Assembly (NCBI GenBank): GCA_029891345.1
Contig: CM056999.1
Span: forward strand, 29,916,418 to 29,980,417
Reading direction: 5' to 3'
DNA length: 64,000 bases
From: Dryococelus australis
Lineage: Eukaryota; Arthropoda; Insecta; Phasmatodea; Phasmatidae
In this document: one piece after another, positions 26,160 through 37,082 of the stretch
How positions within the stretch are numbered: the stretch's first letter is position 1
How the letters are laid out: each line of letters starts with the position of its first letter
Notes under the pieces: generated by a model
Told to the model about the DNA's origin: nothing
The model's input: the letters and a program-made list of their open reading frames with translations, nothing else
The model's database searches: none
Position numbers and translations under genes: made by a program

Positions 26160-26164
26160 CACAA

Positions 26165-26290
26165 AAACATGTTTTAATATTTGTTCATGTAAAATGATGT
26201 CGCGATCTATTCTCGCTTGTTTAGACTGTATATATTTCTCTTTCTCAACAGAAATAACATGGTTTAACTCTGAAGTAGCCTCAGCCATGT
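26165..26290 (-). pseudogene. 5' part of Polinton ORF interrupted by LTR insertion
   Basis: From the ATG at 26288, 42 codons read MAEATSELNHVISVEKEKY and on to the point where the LTR element begins. The remainder appears on the other side of the insertion from 14941 downward. The family is unknown. Strongly charged, helix-rich start. Confidence 0.5.
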
Positions 26291-26732
26291 TTGAATTATT
26301 TCACATACACATTGCATAATTATATACTTATTGAGTTGGTTTTCTATGTGCAACAGTAGTACGAACAGGCGGAATATTACTTCTAGTATTGTGCGCTCTT
26401 TAAATTTTATCAACTTTATTTAAAAGTGCATCTAATTCACTTCCAAGCCGACTTCGCAAATCATTAATTGCAAAAATCAGTCATGACTTTCAATTCCTCA
26501 CTTTACCTTTGTAATTATGTGCGCATAACTAAAGCAAATGATTTATTAATAAGTTCAACATATATATATATATATATATAGTGACAACTCTTCCATTCTT
26601 TCTGCAATTTGCATCATTAATAAGTGTATTTGCAATATCATTAATTCCACTCGTTTTACAATCTAAATATTCGTGTAATATACGTTCAATGTTCTGCAAT
26701 GCAGTCAGAGTATTAGCAAGAATATCCGTCAT
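26290..26732 (-). pseudogene. Polinton ORF of unknown function next to the ATPase
   Basis: A minus-strand frame begins MTDILANTLTALQNIERI at 26732 and continues, after a (TA)n expansion at about 26561-26580, with LRSRLGSELDALLNKVDKI and a basic end before 26340. It is helical and coiled-coil-like in character. I do not know its role. Position directly after the ATPase suggests a Polinton accessory or structural gene (inference). Confidence 0.4.
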
Positions 26733-27136
26733 TATAGTCGTGTTCTCATATACAAGTTCATTTCCTTAACTTATAATAACTTCTATAGTATGTCAGTCAT
26801 TTGAGACTAAAATAGTCAAATGTAGCACTTTGTAATTTTACCACAAATCGCTAGTTCGTCGCATCAGAATTTTTCATTGGCGCACCGACATTATAAGTCA
26901 GATCACATCGCAATTCCATTCGCGAGTTCTGCTTGAACATGTAGTGTAATGCGATCGCCATATCCTACTATGATCAAACTTTTAAATATTCACTATTCTT
27001 CGTCTGGTAGTATGAAACTGTCAATGCCAGACCTGCACCTCCATTTATATAGGGCTAGTTCATGAATAACCACCAGAAACTCATATTTTTCTTTCCAGCA
27101 ATAGAAACACATTTCTTTAAACTTTGTGAAATACAT

Positions 27137-27640
27137 CGCCTAAGACATTGTCGTTGCACTTATATGTGTTGTAGATTCCTTACCCAAAACAACAATTATA
27201 TTTGAATTATCGCGCAAATTGTGTTTGGGAATGTGGGCGTAACTTTGCAAACGGTAAAGACATTCAATCTTAGAGTGTCTATTGAAACTAAAATACTTTT
27301 GAATTTCTATGGACGGCTCACTCCAGACATCAAATATAAAGACTAAACTGGGCAATACTTCGTCCTCTCTTATAATTTAATCTTTATTGCTGAAAGGGAG
27401 GAAGTGCATAACTTCAATTGACGATAAAATTCTAGCCAAACGCTTAAACTTGTCTTGCTGTAAAGTTATGGAAAACAAATATACATTTTCAAACTTTAGT
27501 CCGTTTGGATGTTCCCACAACAACATAATAACATATGTCTTTCCACAACTCGATAGACTGCTTATTATACGCAGAATGATCGAAGGTAACAGTATTCCAT
27601 GCTTCTGTTCAATTACGTTTCCATACATTGTAACTAATGC
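27137..27640 (-). pseudogene. Polinton packaging ATPase (FtsK/HerA, A32-like)
   Basis: The frame 27628-27377 contains SSLSSCGKTYVIMLL, a P-loop-like segment where the usual G-x-G is altered but GKT is kept, followed by NGLKFENVYLFSITLQQDKF, a signature of animal Polinton ATPases. The frame 27355-27140 gives the Walker B strand (VFIFDVWSE, with one Asp of the usual pair lost), then RHSKIECLYRLQSYAHIPKH and LRDNSNIIVVLG. In viruses of this lineage the ATPase drives DNA into capsids. A frameshift lies between the halves. Confidence 0.82.
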
Positions 27641-27669
27641 CTTGTACGAAACACACCAAAAGAGGCAAT

Positions 27670-28003
27670 GGCGTGTTAAACACTTTGATTAATAAACTGC
27701 CATTCGAGTTATATTTGCCTGAATAATTATAACTACTGCGGACCAGGCAGAACACTCGCAAAAAGTTTGACACTCAACGACCAAGGAATGAGCACTCTGG
27801 ACGAGGCTTGCAAACAGTACAATATTGCTTATTTGCAAACAAACAACTTAGAACAAAGGAATATAGCAGACACGATATTGGCAGACGCAGCTAAGAATAT
27901 AAGAAAAAATCCATCCTCGTCCACAGGTAAAAAAAAAGGTGCAGGGATTGTAGATAAAGTTATGAGAGCAAAAGTAAAAAGAGGCACGTTCTTCACAGAA
28001 TAA
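27670..28003 (+). pseudogene. Phospholipase A2-like domain (parvovirus VP1 / adintovirus type)
   Basis: The plus strand shows LPFELYLPE in one frame (27697 region), a one-base frameshift near 27720, then YNYCGPGRTLAKS, the calcium-loop motif, and STLDEACKQYNIAYLQ, the active-site helix, followed by a charged helix and Lys-rich end to the stop at 28001-28003. In active domains the helix carries a His-Asp pair (C..HD..Y); here it is Tyr-Asn, codons 27828-27833. Each change is explained by one transition (CAC to TAC, GAT/GAC to AAT/AAC). In parvoviruses and related proteins this domain breaches endosomal membranes. This copy lacks the catalytic pair and is a pseudogene. Confidence 0.8.
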
Positions 28004-28016
28004 AGAAGGAGGCGAC

Positions 28017-28206
28017 ATGAAAAGCCGAAATAGGATTCCTGCCCACGTTTCAATTTCAAGCATTAACAGCCCTAGGATCTTTCCTGGGCTGACCTTTGGC
28101 TTAGCAGAGCAGCTAAACCAAGTGGAAAAGGCATGTATCTTAAACCGTATAAAGATGGAAGAGGAAAAAACCCAAAACGTTGGAAGAAGCACAGAAAGTT
28201 TTAAAT
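28017..28206 (+). pseudogene. pX-like small basic protein of the Polinton
   Basis: Between PLA2 and protease, one frame (28017-28208) starts MKSRNRIPAHVSISS and contains PGLTFGLAEQ; another frame from 28124 gives GKGMYLKPYKDGRGK. The latter is the GKGLYLKPYK type of basic motif found before the protease in insect Polintons and in adintovirus pX-like proteins. The usual Gly/Ala-rich hydrophobic part is eroded. Broken by a frameshift. Confidence 0.5.
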
Positions 28207-28422
28207 AATCTTCCGAAATTTGCACTCACAGACAAAGATATTATTCTGTTTAATAGGAAACTTAAGATTCCGTATTTTCGCGAAGTGTTCATGAAAGATG
28301 ATTTGCCACGAAAAGACTACTTTAAGGAACGTATTATTTTTAATTTATATTCGATCTTTGTATTTCGTTCGCAGGATAAACTTTGTTTTCGTAACCTAAC
28401 ATATTTGAAAATGAAGAAGTGA
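28180..28422 (+). pseudogene. Adenain-like cysteine protease, N-terminal part
   Basis: From the ATG at 28180: VLNNLPKFALTDKDIILFNR followed by KLKIPYFREVFMKDDLP. This is the conserved start of Polinton/adintovirus proteases. The similarity stops before the G-T-H-W-V block that would hold the catalytic His, and the frame then runs into unrelated sequence to 28422. C-terminal catalytic part missing. Confidence 0.7.
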
Positions 28423-31417
28423 ACATTCTAGCAGTTAGTGTAGGCTTCATAAATGTGAATATCGTAGATGGGTAATATTTCAACAGAAAACAACAAACAC
28501 ACTACATGAATTCTGGTGTTCCGTTGCTCCGAGAAATAAGCTTAGTGAAAAGCCATAGATAACATACACATCCGATACTGTGACAACTCACACTCTATGG
28601 GGCCAGTCATGGAATACGGAAATTCAGCAATGGGAAGGCTGGTCATTAACTACTTGGCCATAATTGGAAACTATTTACTGGAAACTCAACACTTCTGAAA
28701 TATTATTTTTCCGATACCATTCGTGGAGACTAAACAAAAATATTGTCACATAGGAAAAATTTAGGTTCTGTTTTTCTTCATGTTCTATGTTTGAAATATT
28801 TCTCTGGTGTGACTGTGTGGCTGCGAGACACGGATGTTCGCAGTAGGAGGTCGACGTCGTCGAATTGTGCTGACAGTTTCATGGAAGTGCATCGTCGTCC
28901 TGGGCTTCAGTTGAATATGTCCGTGAAAGAAGCAGTTTTTACCGGTGCTCGGGGGCCGCTGGTGCGAAACGGGTGGACGAAAGGCTTGGCCAGACTCTAG
29001 TTCAACGACCGATGTCTCGCTGGGTCAGCAGTCATGAGCACATGCAATGTTCTAGTGTTAGTAAGTGCAGAGCGAGTTTTTTGCCCAACCGCGGAACAGG
29101 GAGGACATGCCACACGTGGAAAAGTAGTTGGTTTTGTTTAAGTGTGTGTGTTAGTCTAGATGGGCCCTGGGCCCGGCCTAGGGCTGACTGCAATATGACA
29201 TCGTTGTCCGACCATGTTTGGTTGTGGTTTCTGTTGTTGGGGCAGGATATTGCCCTGCCATTTGAGGTGGATTATATGCGTGATGTTTGATCATCCCTAG
29301 TCATTTGGCTCCTTATTAGGTGAGGAGTCGTGGGTTGATGTTTAGGGGGAAACACTACGAGTGTGGGCCGCAGAATGAGGATGGCGAGCTCCACTAGGCT
29401 GGAAGGTGGCGGCCGGCGTCAACCATTGCACATAAATATCACTTCATGTAGTTCATAAGTTGGGTTAAAGTTATGTTAGGTTTAGCTTGGTAAGTGCCCT
29501 GTCAAGTTAAGTGTTCTGGTTCCATTAGATAACTTAGTCAACGGACACTCACCTCCAGAATATCAGGCTAGATGTGTTGTTTGTTTGAATGGTTAAATTT
29601 GGTTTCATTTTAGTCAGTTCAGTAATTTCTGGTAAATACTGTTTTGATGTATTCTTCTTCTGTGAGGTGCTTGATAGTTATTTTTAAAATCATTTTTAAA
29701 TAAATCTGTTTTAATTTGAATAATAATGCAGAGGTTTATATATATATTTTCTCTTTTAGAGATTATGAAGACCAATGGGAAGGAATGGAGAAATTAATTT
29801 AAACTGCTTAATTAACCAGAGAAATGAATAAGTAGTAGCCCAGCTTCTATATGGTATATCTGGTAAGGTCCCTGTACTAGTTAAAGGTAGTGGAAAAATG
29901 CCTTGTGATCTACTTCCAGACATTTAAGCGAATTGCCTTAAGTTTATTACTCATTAATTTTCTCCCACTTATCAAAAATATCTACCAACGACAATATAAA
30001 TGAGAGTTTTATTTAGTTTTTCTCCTTACACTACCACTTCTCTGAGAGTTCAAACCGCGCACCTTCAGCCCCTCGTATTCCATTATGCCAACAGTCTAAA
30101 AGGCTACAGTCCAACACAGCAGAGTTGTGTAAACTTGGAATTGTAGCAGGTTATTATGATCTTTGAAACAAGCAGGTGTGTGTTCCAGCAGTACTGAGGG
30201 AGAATTAGGAAGGCTGTGGGTATCATCCTAATTCAGTGCATTCGAAATGGGATCCTAGTTGTCCTTGGTGGGCAAATGTAAATAAAATAATTATGATCAT
30301 TAAAATATTACTAGCTTTCTGCGGACATTCGCAGCACCTGGCAAGCATGAGCATAGTCCGCAAGTGATATACTGACATATTTAAACCAACTCAGTGCCTT
30401 CTCACAGTGAGATATGGCAATACTTTATTAAAGTTGGGTTGGCGTGAGTTCCATTCAAACTGACTGGAAGTTGTTTTAACATGTCAGTTTCAATTTTAAT
30501 TGCAGTAGGAAAATGCAATATAAAAATTTATTTTGGAGCTGCCTGCCAGTTAGGTTTGAATTTATAGTAACTGAAATAACATGAATGAATTATACATGGA
30601 CATTTTTGTACCGCATAGGTGGTTACCTGTAAATATTTGAAGTTTCCTCCCCAGACTGAGGAAAATATACTTATGACGAACTAAAAATAATATTCTGAAA
30701 TCTTTATTTTTGTAACAAACATATCAAGTTTCATCAAATTCACCTGAACATAATCGTTAAACTACTTACATAAAAGTGTACTTCCATTACTATAAAAAAT
30801 GTTATCCTTTATCGTTTAACATTGTTAAGGTACAAGCTTTACTAAACACCATTCCAAAGCAACATTATATTGGTAAAGGTTGTTCTGGACGAGTTCGTTA
30901 ATTGATTCATGTTTTACAATGTTGTCTGTTCTAGCAGCCGGAATAGTCCACCTTAAACAGTAACAGGTCCTTGTCTTGGCTTGCTACATCACCCTTCTGT
31001 CTAAAGAAAGTATTGCTCCTTACTTCCTCCATATGATGCACACATCAAAGAGATGTCAATATCCAAACTCTGTAAACTTAATGAATATTTTGAACCCAGT
31101 TTTATATCTTGGGTTACGAAGTTCCATTGCATGATTTTTAAATAACCAGCTCAAATAATATGAAACAATATATATATATAAGAATGCAAATATTACAAAA
31201 TAAAAATGTACATAAATAAACCAAATAAATTAGTTTCTCTGTGTAGTCAAGTATGTCTCCTTTCTACCTCCACAAAACACTGTTATATCTGAAGAACTGT
31301 ACTTAAGCAGATAAGTTCACTTTTCAGACAGTTGTCAACATCTTTATGTGACAGTATATCTGACTAAAAGCCTGAACACAAGCATATTGGACTATTGGAT
31401 GTTAACCGGTAACTCAC
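28423..31417. other. Esterase intron sequence; GC-richer island at 28.75-29.45 kb
   Basis: A GC-richer stretch (about 28750-29450) carries two overlapping plus-strand frames (28743-29000, 28973-29290) with no family resemblance; it may be an unknown repeat. The rest is AT-rich without supported features except the tRNA-like patch near 30040-30110. Confidence 0.4.
30040..30110 (-). repeat. tRNA-like patch, possible SINE head
   Basis: The minus strand contains TTGGCATAATGG, similar to a pol III A box, and GCGCGGTTTGAACTC, similar to a B box, about 35 bases apart. No full tRNA cloverleaf is evident, so a decayed tRNA-derived SINE is more likely than a tRNA gene. Confidence 0.28.
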
Positions 31418-31568
31418 CTGGTATGGATTCAATAAGAGGAGGCATTAAGCCAGTTGCGAGTGGGCTGTTGTAGTCGAACAGGTACACGAAGTTAGGATGC
31501 AGGATCCACCTTGTCTGCTGCTTTATTGTGTAGTACACGGGGAACACGAACTCCAGGTCTGAATGCAT
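31418..31568 (-). CDS. Carboxylesterase exon before catalytic His
   Basis: The exon follows acceptor GATCCACAG in phase 0 and ends in phase 1 before the strong donor GTGAGTTACC. It encodes MHSDLEFVFPVYYT, the conserved SD..F..P segment, then HPNFVYLFDYNSP, the strand that carries aromatic residues of the core sheet. The next codons are supplied by the exon 22 kb away at 9193, which completes the split Gly before the catalytic His. The open frame continues upstream past the acceptor but shows no esterase similarity there. Confidence 0.91.
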
Positions 31569-31849
31569 CTGTGGATCAGAGGTTACAGCCACTTTAAGTG
31601 CCTGCTCAGTTCTGCTGTGTGTTTTATATGACACACACACATGGTCATCTTTGGAAAAAAAAAAAAAATGACAACAGGATAACTTGAACGAATTCTCAAA
31701 ACTGTCAACCCACTGTGCTGTAAAATAAGGATATATATTCTGTTGAACGGATTACATGTATTTCTACCCGAAAGCAGGACATGGGATGAAACATGAGTAG
31801 ATTATGTTGGGCAAGGCAGTCAGCTACACGACCTATATGACAAATTAGT

Positions 31850-32062
31850 TGTACATAAGTACAACTATGATGAGATTAGGTTGAGGCAGAAACTAAGGGA
31901 TGTAAGAGTAAGGTAATATGGGAGAAGCCCGAGAAAACCTATCGAATACCAGCAACATCCACCACATTTCTCAAATGCGAAAAAACTGAGTGGTCTGCCT
32001 GGAATCGGACCTGGTTCGTCGGGGCGGGAGGCTGGTGATCTCGCTACTCGGCTATTAATGTA
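31850..32062 (-). repeat. tRNA-derived SINE
   Basis: On the minus strand, TAGCCGAGTAGCGAG (32055-32041, A box) is followed by GGTCCGATTCC (32011-32001, B box), the spacing expected for an internal pol III promoter. A non-tRNA body with CTCGGGCTTCTCCCATATTA follows to about 31860. This head-plus-body form is that of insect SINEs. It sits in the intron just upstream of the exon at 31568. Confidence 0.68.
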
Positions 32063-35000
32063 AACACATTTTAATTCATAAACAAACATATATTTAAATG
32101 GTTTTTGTAGCATTTTCTCTTCAAAACTCGTATTGACACTTGTTTCATTTGAACAGTATTTAGGATGATATGGATTTATAAATGAAGTGGCTTATCATAG
32201 TTAGACAATTACATAACTGTTTTAGTTGTCACTTCGTAACTTAAAGCATACGAATCGTTGTTACATTGAACTAATTCATAGGCGCTCAGTCAAATAGAAG
32301 CATGCCGTTAAAGTTGGATAAAATGTAATTAAAATGAACATTTTTTTATAACCTACCATGAGGTCTTTTTTTTTTTTTTTCAAATCACTTCTTACATTTC
32401 TACATTTATGATACAGAAATTATGTAATTTTGAACTTTTTTTAAACTCACTGATAAACTATTTCTTTAGAGGCTTGCAAACAAAATAGTTTTTGTTAGAT
32501 TTTAACATCTCTGTTGGATGGTTGTACAAATGAAGAGAAAATAATTTCAAAGTAAACAAATGCCATAGGTTACCACGTGACACATACATAATCACGAAAA
32601 AACATTCTTACTGTTATCACACGGTTTGAAAAAAGACATACCATTAAGAGCTAGCTAACATCTTGCCTATTCAAAACACTTTCCAAAAGTCAGTCGGCAA
32701 ATATACATCATATTTATGTCATTATTGTGATTAAAGAGCCTTGTCTCGAAAAATTTACTGGGCTGGAATAAATAAGATGGCCAGCTTACCGAAAAGACAA
32801 AGATGCTATATCGTAATCGGCCCAGAATATTATTTGAGCTATTGGCAACAGGTTGGCTACGAGATATCACGCCGACATAATTTAGGTGATATTTATCTGT
32901 TATAAATAATACACCGGGCGTTTATCTCTATCGTAACGGCTAGCAATGTGTCTCAAAAAGACATCACGCCGTTGTCAGATGGCTATCTTCTGGCATTTAA
33001 ACGACAGTGTCCGACAGTACAGACATTGGGCCGACAATTTGCAGACACTTTTCCGACAGGTTGTGTTTGCTGTTATGATACTCCTAACAATAAAATACGC
33101 GCCAATGGTTTAAGATAACGATATTCTAAGACTCTAAATGATGTATTTTGGCATTTCATTATTGAATAGTCAGTTTAATGAGAAAAATTAATCATAGGCT
33201 GTTTACGGTAAAGTGAGCTTTTTTGAGGCCCCAGTTACTTTTTCCTTTCATTATTTTTTTTACACTTTAACCACCTTTTAAATAAATATGGCTATGCATG
33301 CAATAAAAACAGTTCGTATATTACACTGCACTTGGAAGTTAACGTAAAAGGCTAAAATAAAATATAATTATTGAATATTATTCTAAATTTGAAGGCTTTC
33401 AAAAGTACTCACTTTACCGTGAATTACTTATATTTTGGCAGCTGTGAATTTACTGCAAATCATAAAAATCATGGCTTTCTTGTCTTCCGAGACTGTATTT
33501 TACTGATTCCGTTTAATTTTTATTACTTTTTATTCGGGGTAACCAATTCGCACTATTTTTCCAAGTAATAATCGAATTTTGAAAGCATTAAATGTTTTTT
33601 GACATCAATTATCATAATACCATATTTTGCTCTGTGTGCCAGTCGTGTTTTACCTTACATATGATATTTCAGCAGTACTGTATGTCACTGCTTTCATGTT
33701 CTCTCGGAAACATTGCACGTATAGCTATTCCTTCAGGCTCCAACAATAGATATAGATATCGCTTTCCTTTCGAGCAATACACCATTAGGCCTTTAACTCG
33801 TACTGGGTCATACGTGTATTATTGCTTTCCCCAGTGACATTAGTGTGGAAAATATCATGAAAGTAGTAGGATTTTAAAGCTTTAGCATGCACTGTGCAGT
33901 CACGCTATCTCACCTCCCTTTCATTCATGTAACTGGATTGAATGTTTAAAAATATCCACGTAGTGCGGATAATTCATTTTCTCTTTATGCTGACAGGAAC
34001 AATTACTTTAGTTCACTGTTTGATGATGTACTTATGTAAGTGATATTGCGACTTATAACTTACATTCTTTCAAGGATAATTGGAATAGCAATTTTTCCCA
34101 ATGTGTATTCTATTTTAAGATGATCCTATAGAGCGTCACCTCCATTGGTACTTCACGAAGATACGTCAGCATTCAAGTAACCATAAGAAACAAACTTTAC
34201 CGAGTGAAGTGTATCTTCCTATTGTTTGGGAATGCAAACAATTCATTTAATTTTACTGTTATATATTTTTATTACTACGACGCCTCATTTATTTTGACTG
34301 AAATAAGTCATCTAACAGCTTTACCAACATTTTTATATAAATGACATATTTTACCTAACCATGTATAACTGGCAATGTGTGTTAATATTTTTATGTTAAA
34401 TGCAACGCCTACTTTCCTGTTGAATTATTTAATACAGTGTCAAGAAAATTATAAGATATTTCGGGTATTAATAAGCACTCAGCATGTATCATATGTGACA
34501 GAAATTTACTTTCATCTGACTTGTTAGTTGCTGTGCATTTTTTATTAATTATATATTTTCCAAAATGTGAATAAATATTAATTTTGAAATTTATTTTATG
34601 ATAATCTAGCGCTAAAGATGCATTATTGAATTACGCATTTAAACAGTAATTTAGGAAAATACTATTAAGTAACTATAATTAATGGTGAATATGTTTGGTA
34701 GCTACAGACACACATGCGAAATTATAATCTACTGTTCCACAATTTTTAAAGTTTACTATAAATAAATTTTATGACGTACGATTTACAACAAGATCACAGT
34801 AATATTTGATACAAATTGTTTCTTCATTTAAGTGTGGTCTGCTAGTTTTAGGGAATTTTAAAATTCTTAACTTTATATTTTTAATTATCCAAGCACATTC
34901 ATAAATGAAAAGCAAGCATGACATTTTTTGTATTGGATTCTAGTCACATTGCATTCGTTACAAGTAGAGTAGCTAAAAATGTACCATATCGTAAGAGCTT

Positions 35001-35429
35001 TATTCATTGCTTATTAAAGTATGCACTCAACTCTTTCTATCCGCCTGAATTGTGAAGTCATAAAATTGTTACTAAATGTAGGTATTAGAATTGTAGTATT
35101 ATTTTAAGACCATTATAATACCTCGTGTTATTTTTAACGGCAGGTGTTTCGTAAGCTTAAGATCTTTTATTTGCAGATGCTGAATATTAAACTAGGCTAG
35201 ATAAATGAGATTGTTTTCTTCGTAATTAGTAATTACGGAGGAGGTAACGAGTACGCAAAGAAGACAACAACAGACAGTCAATTGTATCACTACAATAACA
35301 TGTTATTGTATTAGTAACAGTTCTTCAGAAGCATGATGTTACGTTAACGTAAACATGCAAAGGAAATTTACGTAATGGCTGATATGCCACTAAACTGCAT
35401 TATTGTCTATAAGAAATATCCCTTTATAT
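32063..35429. other. AT-rich esterase intron, nothing recognised
   Basis: Long AT-rich intron DNA with no supported ORF, RNA gene or repeat unit. Confidence 0.4.
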
Positions 35430-36811
35430 ACACTAGTGGAAATGCATTTAAGAACACCCAGTAGAAATACATGTATTTGGTCAAAAAATAGTACATAAGA
35501 AGAAGGATGTTGTATGTGAGGCTAATCAAAACACGAAATCCATGGAACACCCAGGACATTATATGCAACACATAGAGCAGTCACCTTAAGGAATGTAACC
35601 ACCCGAAACGGCCACAAATGCATCAATTCTGGCTTTTAAACTGTCGTGCAAACGATGAATGTCCCTCTGGAGTACGGTACCCCATGCTCGATGTACTTTT
35701 TGGCGTAGCTGGGTGATGGTAGTTGTAGGGACTGGGCTGCATGTCAGGACCATGTCCCATACATGCTCGATGGAATTGAGGTCTGGAGATATAGTGGGCC
35801 GAGTTAGCATGCGTACATCGTGTAAAGCACGCTGTTACCCTAGCGACATGAAGACACACGTTATCGTGCTGGAAGATGTACGCATGTGCGATGCACTCGT
35901 CATGCTCCCTCGGCTCTCAAGACGTCGCTCTTAAGAGCCGCCCAAATCTCTTCACTCACTCACTCGTCATGATCCCCTCAATTAATATCAAATATGATTG
36001 GGGTGTCTAGCTTACGGCCCACCATAACATAATCGCCTGTGTAGGTTCGGCATGGCAAGAAGGAATAGGCACAGCGGATTGTTCCGCTCGCCAGCACGCC
36101 TACAAGCGCGAGCACCATCACTTTGTTCAAGACAGAATCGACTCTCATCACTCAACTCCGCTGCTCTCCATTCGTCTCTCCAGCATACTCTCTCCAACAC
36201 GACCAGAGACTTTCACGACGGTGGGCAGCTGCCAGGGGCAAACAAACCAGAGGACATGAGAACGTAAGTCTACCTCCTACAATCAATTATTTACTATTCG
36301 AGCAGCTCCATTGGAAGGTGCAGTGGCTCTGATTACAAGTGAAGTTGCAGTTCTGTTAGTCAGGGTGGCGAAACCAATTTTCTGTCCAGGCGTTCGTCAA
36401 TGCAGTGAGGTGTCACAGGTTGAGCTGTGGGACTCTCCGTCACCCATCTTCTCAATTAACGATGGACTACTGACACGCCATACCCAAAGTGAACGGCAGT
36501 TCTGCAGAATGTCCAGCCACCCTCTTGGAGTCCCACTGTAAGACTACTCTCGTAGTCACTTAATTGTTCAACTGGTACTCGCCGTTATTTTACAGGCATT
36601 GAAGACATGCTGTGATACACACGCAATGGAATTGCACAATCAACAGCATTCCTCGTGTTGTCATACGACCTGGGATAAGATACTTGGTTTAATGGCTGCA
36701 GACGGGAGCAGGTAAGTGGTGCCCTTCCACTTACAATCAGAGTGCCCTCTGCAAGCCAACGGCGGTTTTAACGATATTTATTACGTGTTGTTCAATGCAT
36801 TTCCGCTATTT
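35430..36811 (-). mobile_element. Tc1-like transposon with both ends, TA-flanked
   Basis: The left end CACTAGTGGAAATGCATTT (35430) matches the right end AATGCATTTCCGCTATTT (to 36811) in inverted orientation with a few mismatches, and both are bordered by TA. Length is 1382 bp, normal for Tc1 elements. Inside, on the minus strand, lie transposase pieces. The right end is 92 bp from the splice donor of the esterase exon at 36904. Confidence 0.85.
35586..36750 (-). pseudogene. Tc1-like transposase, degraded
   Basis: Minus-strand frames: ELSDESRFCLEQSDGARACR (36200-36012), the strand with the catalytic Asp in D-E-S-R-F, and then PTISPDLNSIEHVWDMV (35810-35586), the S-P-D-L-N-x-I-E-H block that contains the last two acidic residues of the DD34E triad. 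The tail AFVAVSGGYIP is the usual Tc1 C-terminus. The N-terminal helix-turn-helix part near 36700-36200 is spread over several frames. It would cut and paste the element at TA; not functional as read. Confidence 0.85.
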
Positions 36812-36903
36812 TAATTACATATATTGTATTGTAAATTTTTTTAGAATTATATGATACATTGGCAGCTGTTTGCATTGTGTCAAGTACCAAACATTTCCCT
36901 TAC

Positions 36904-37082
36904 TTCAATAAACGGCGCGACTGTGTCTTCGCCAAGATGCTTCTCGCCAAAGTAAAATTTCTTGACAGCTTTTGCCACTTCTTCCACTTTACCCGGACCA
37001 GCTTTCCGAGTCAGCTCTGGAGGTAGCAATTTTAGAAATTCTTGGTCGTCAATATCTGACAGCTTCCCCCGAGACATTATTG
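36904..37082 (-). CDS. Carboxylesterase exon, helical cap region
   Basis: The exon begins with two bases that complete the codon split after the catalytic-Glu exon (acceptor ATGCTTCAG) and ends in phase 0 at GAA before the donor GTAAGGG. It encodes LLPPELTRKAG followed by VKKFYFGEKHLGEDTVAPFIE. The F-Y-F-G block is a common landmark of insect esterases. A GTACTTG further downstream could also serve as donor, but only the GTAAGG site keeps phase with the next exon's acceptor. The donor lies 92 bases from the end of a Tc1-like transposon (35430-36811), so the transposon sits in the proximal part of the next intron. Confidence 0.9.

Larger units (their letters stand above)
13850..28422. mobile_element. 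Polinton/Maverick (adintovirus-like) element remnant, split by an LTR element
   Basis: Gene fragments characteristic of Polintons lie on both sides of the LTR element. Minus strand from right to left: packaging ATPase (27640-27137), a short ORF (26732-26290), a second ORF that starts at 26290 and resumes at 14941, and integrase (14420-13850). Plus strand: PLA2-like protein (27670-28003), pX-like basic protein (28017-28206) and adenain-like protease start (28180-28422). PLA2, pX and protease next to each other match the adintovirus/animal Polinton arrangement (established knowledge). DNA polymerase B and capsid genes are not seen next to it. A separate PolB fragment occurs at 55.2-56.3 kb, too far away to assign to the same copy. 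All reading frames are damaged. Terminal inverted repeats were not found. Confidence 0.82.
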
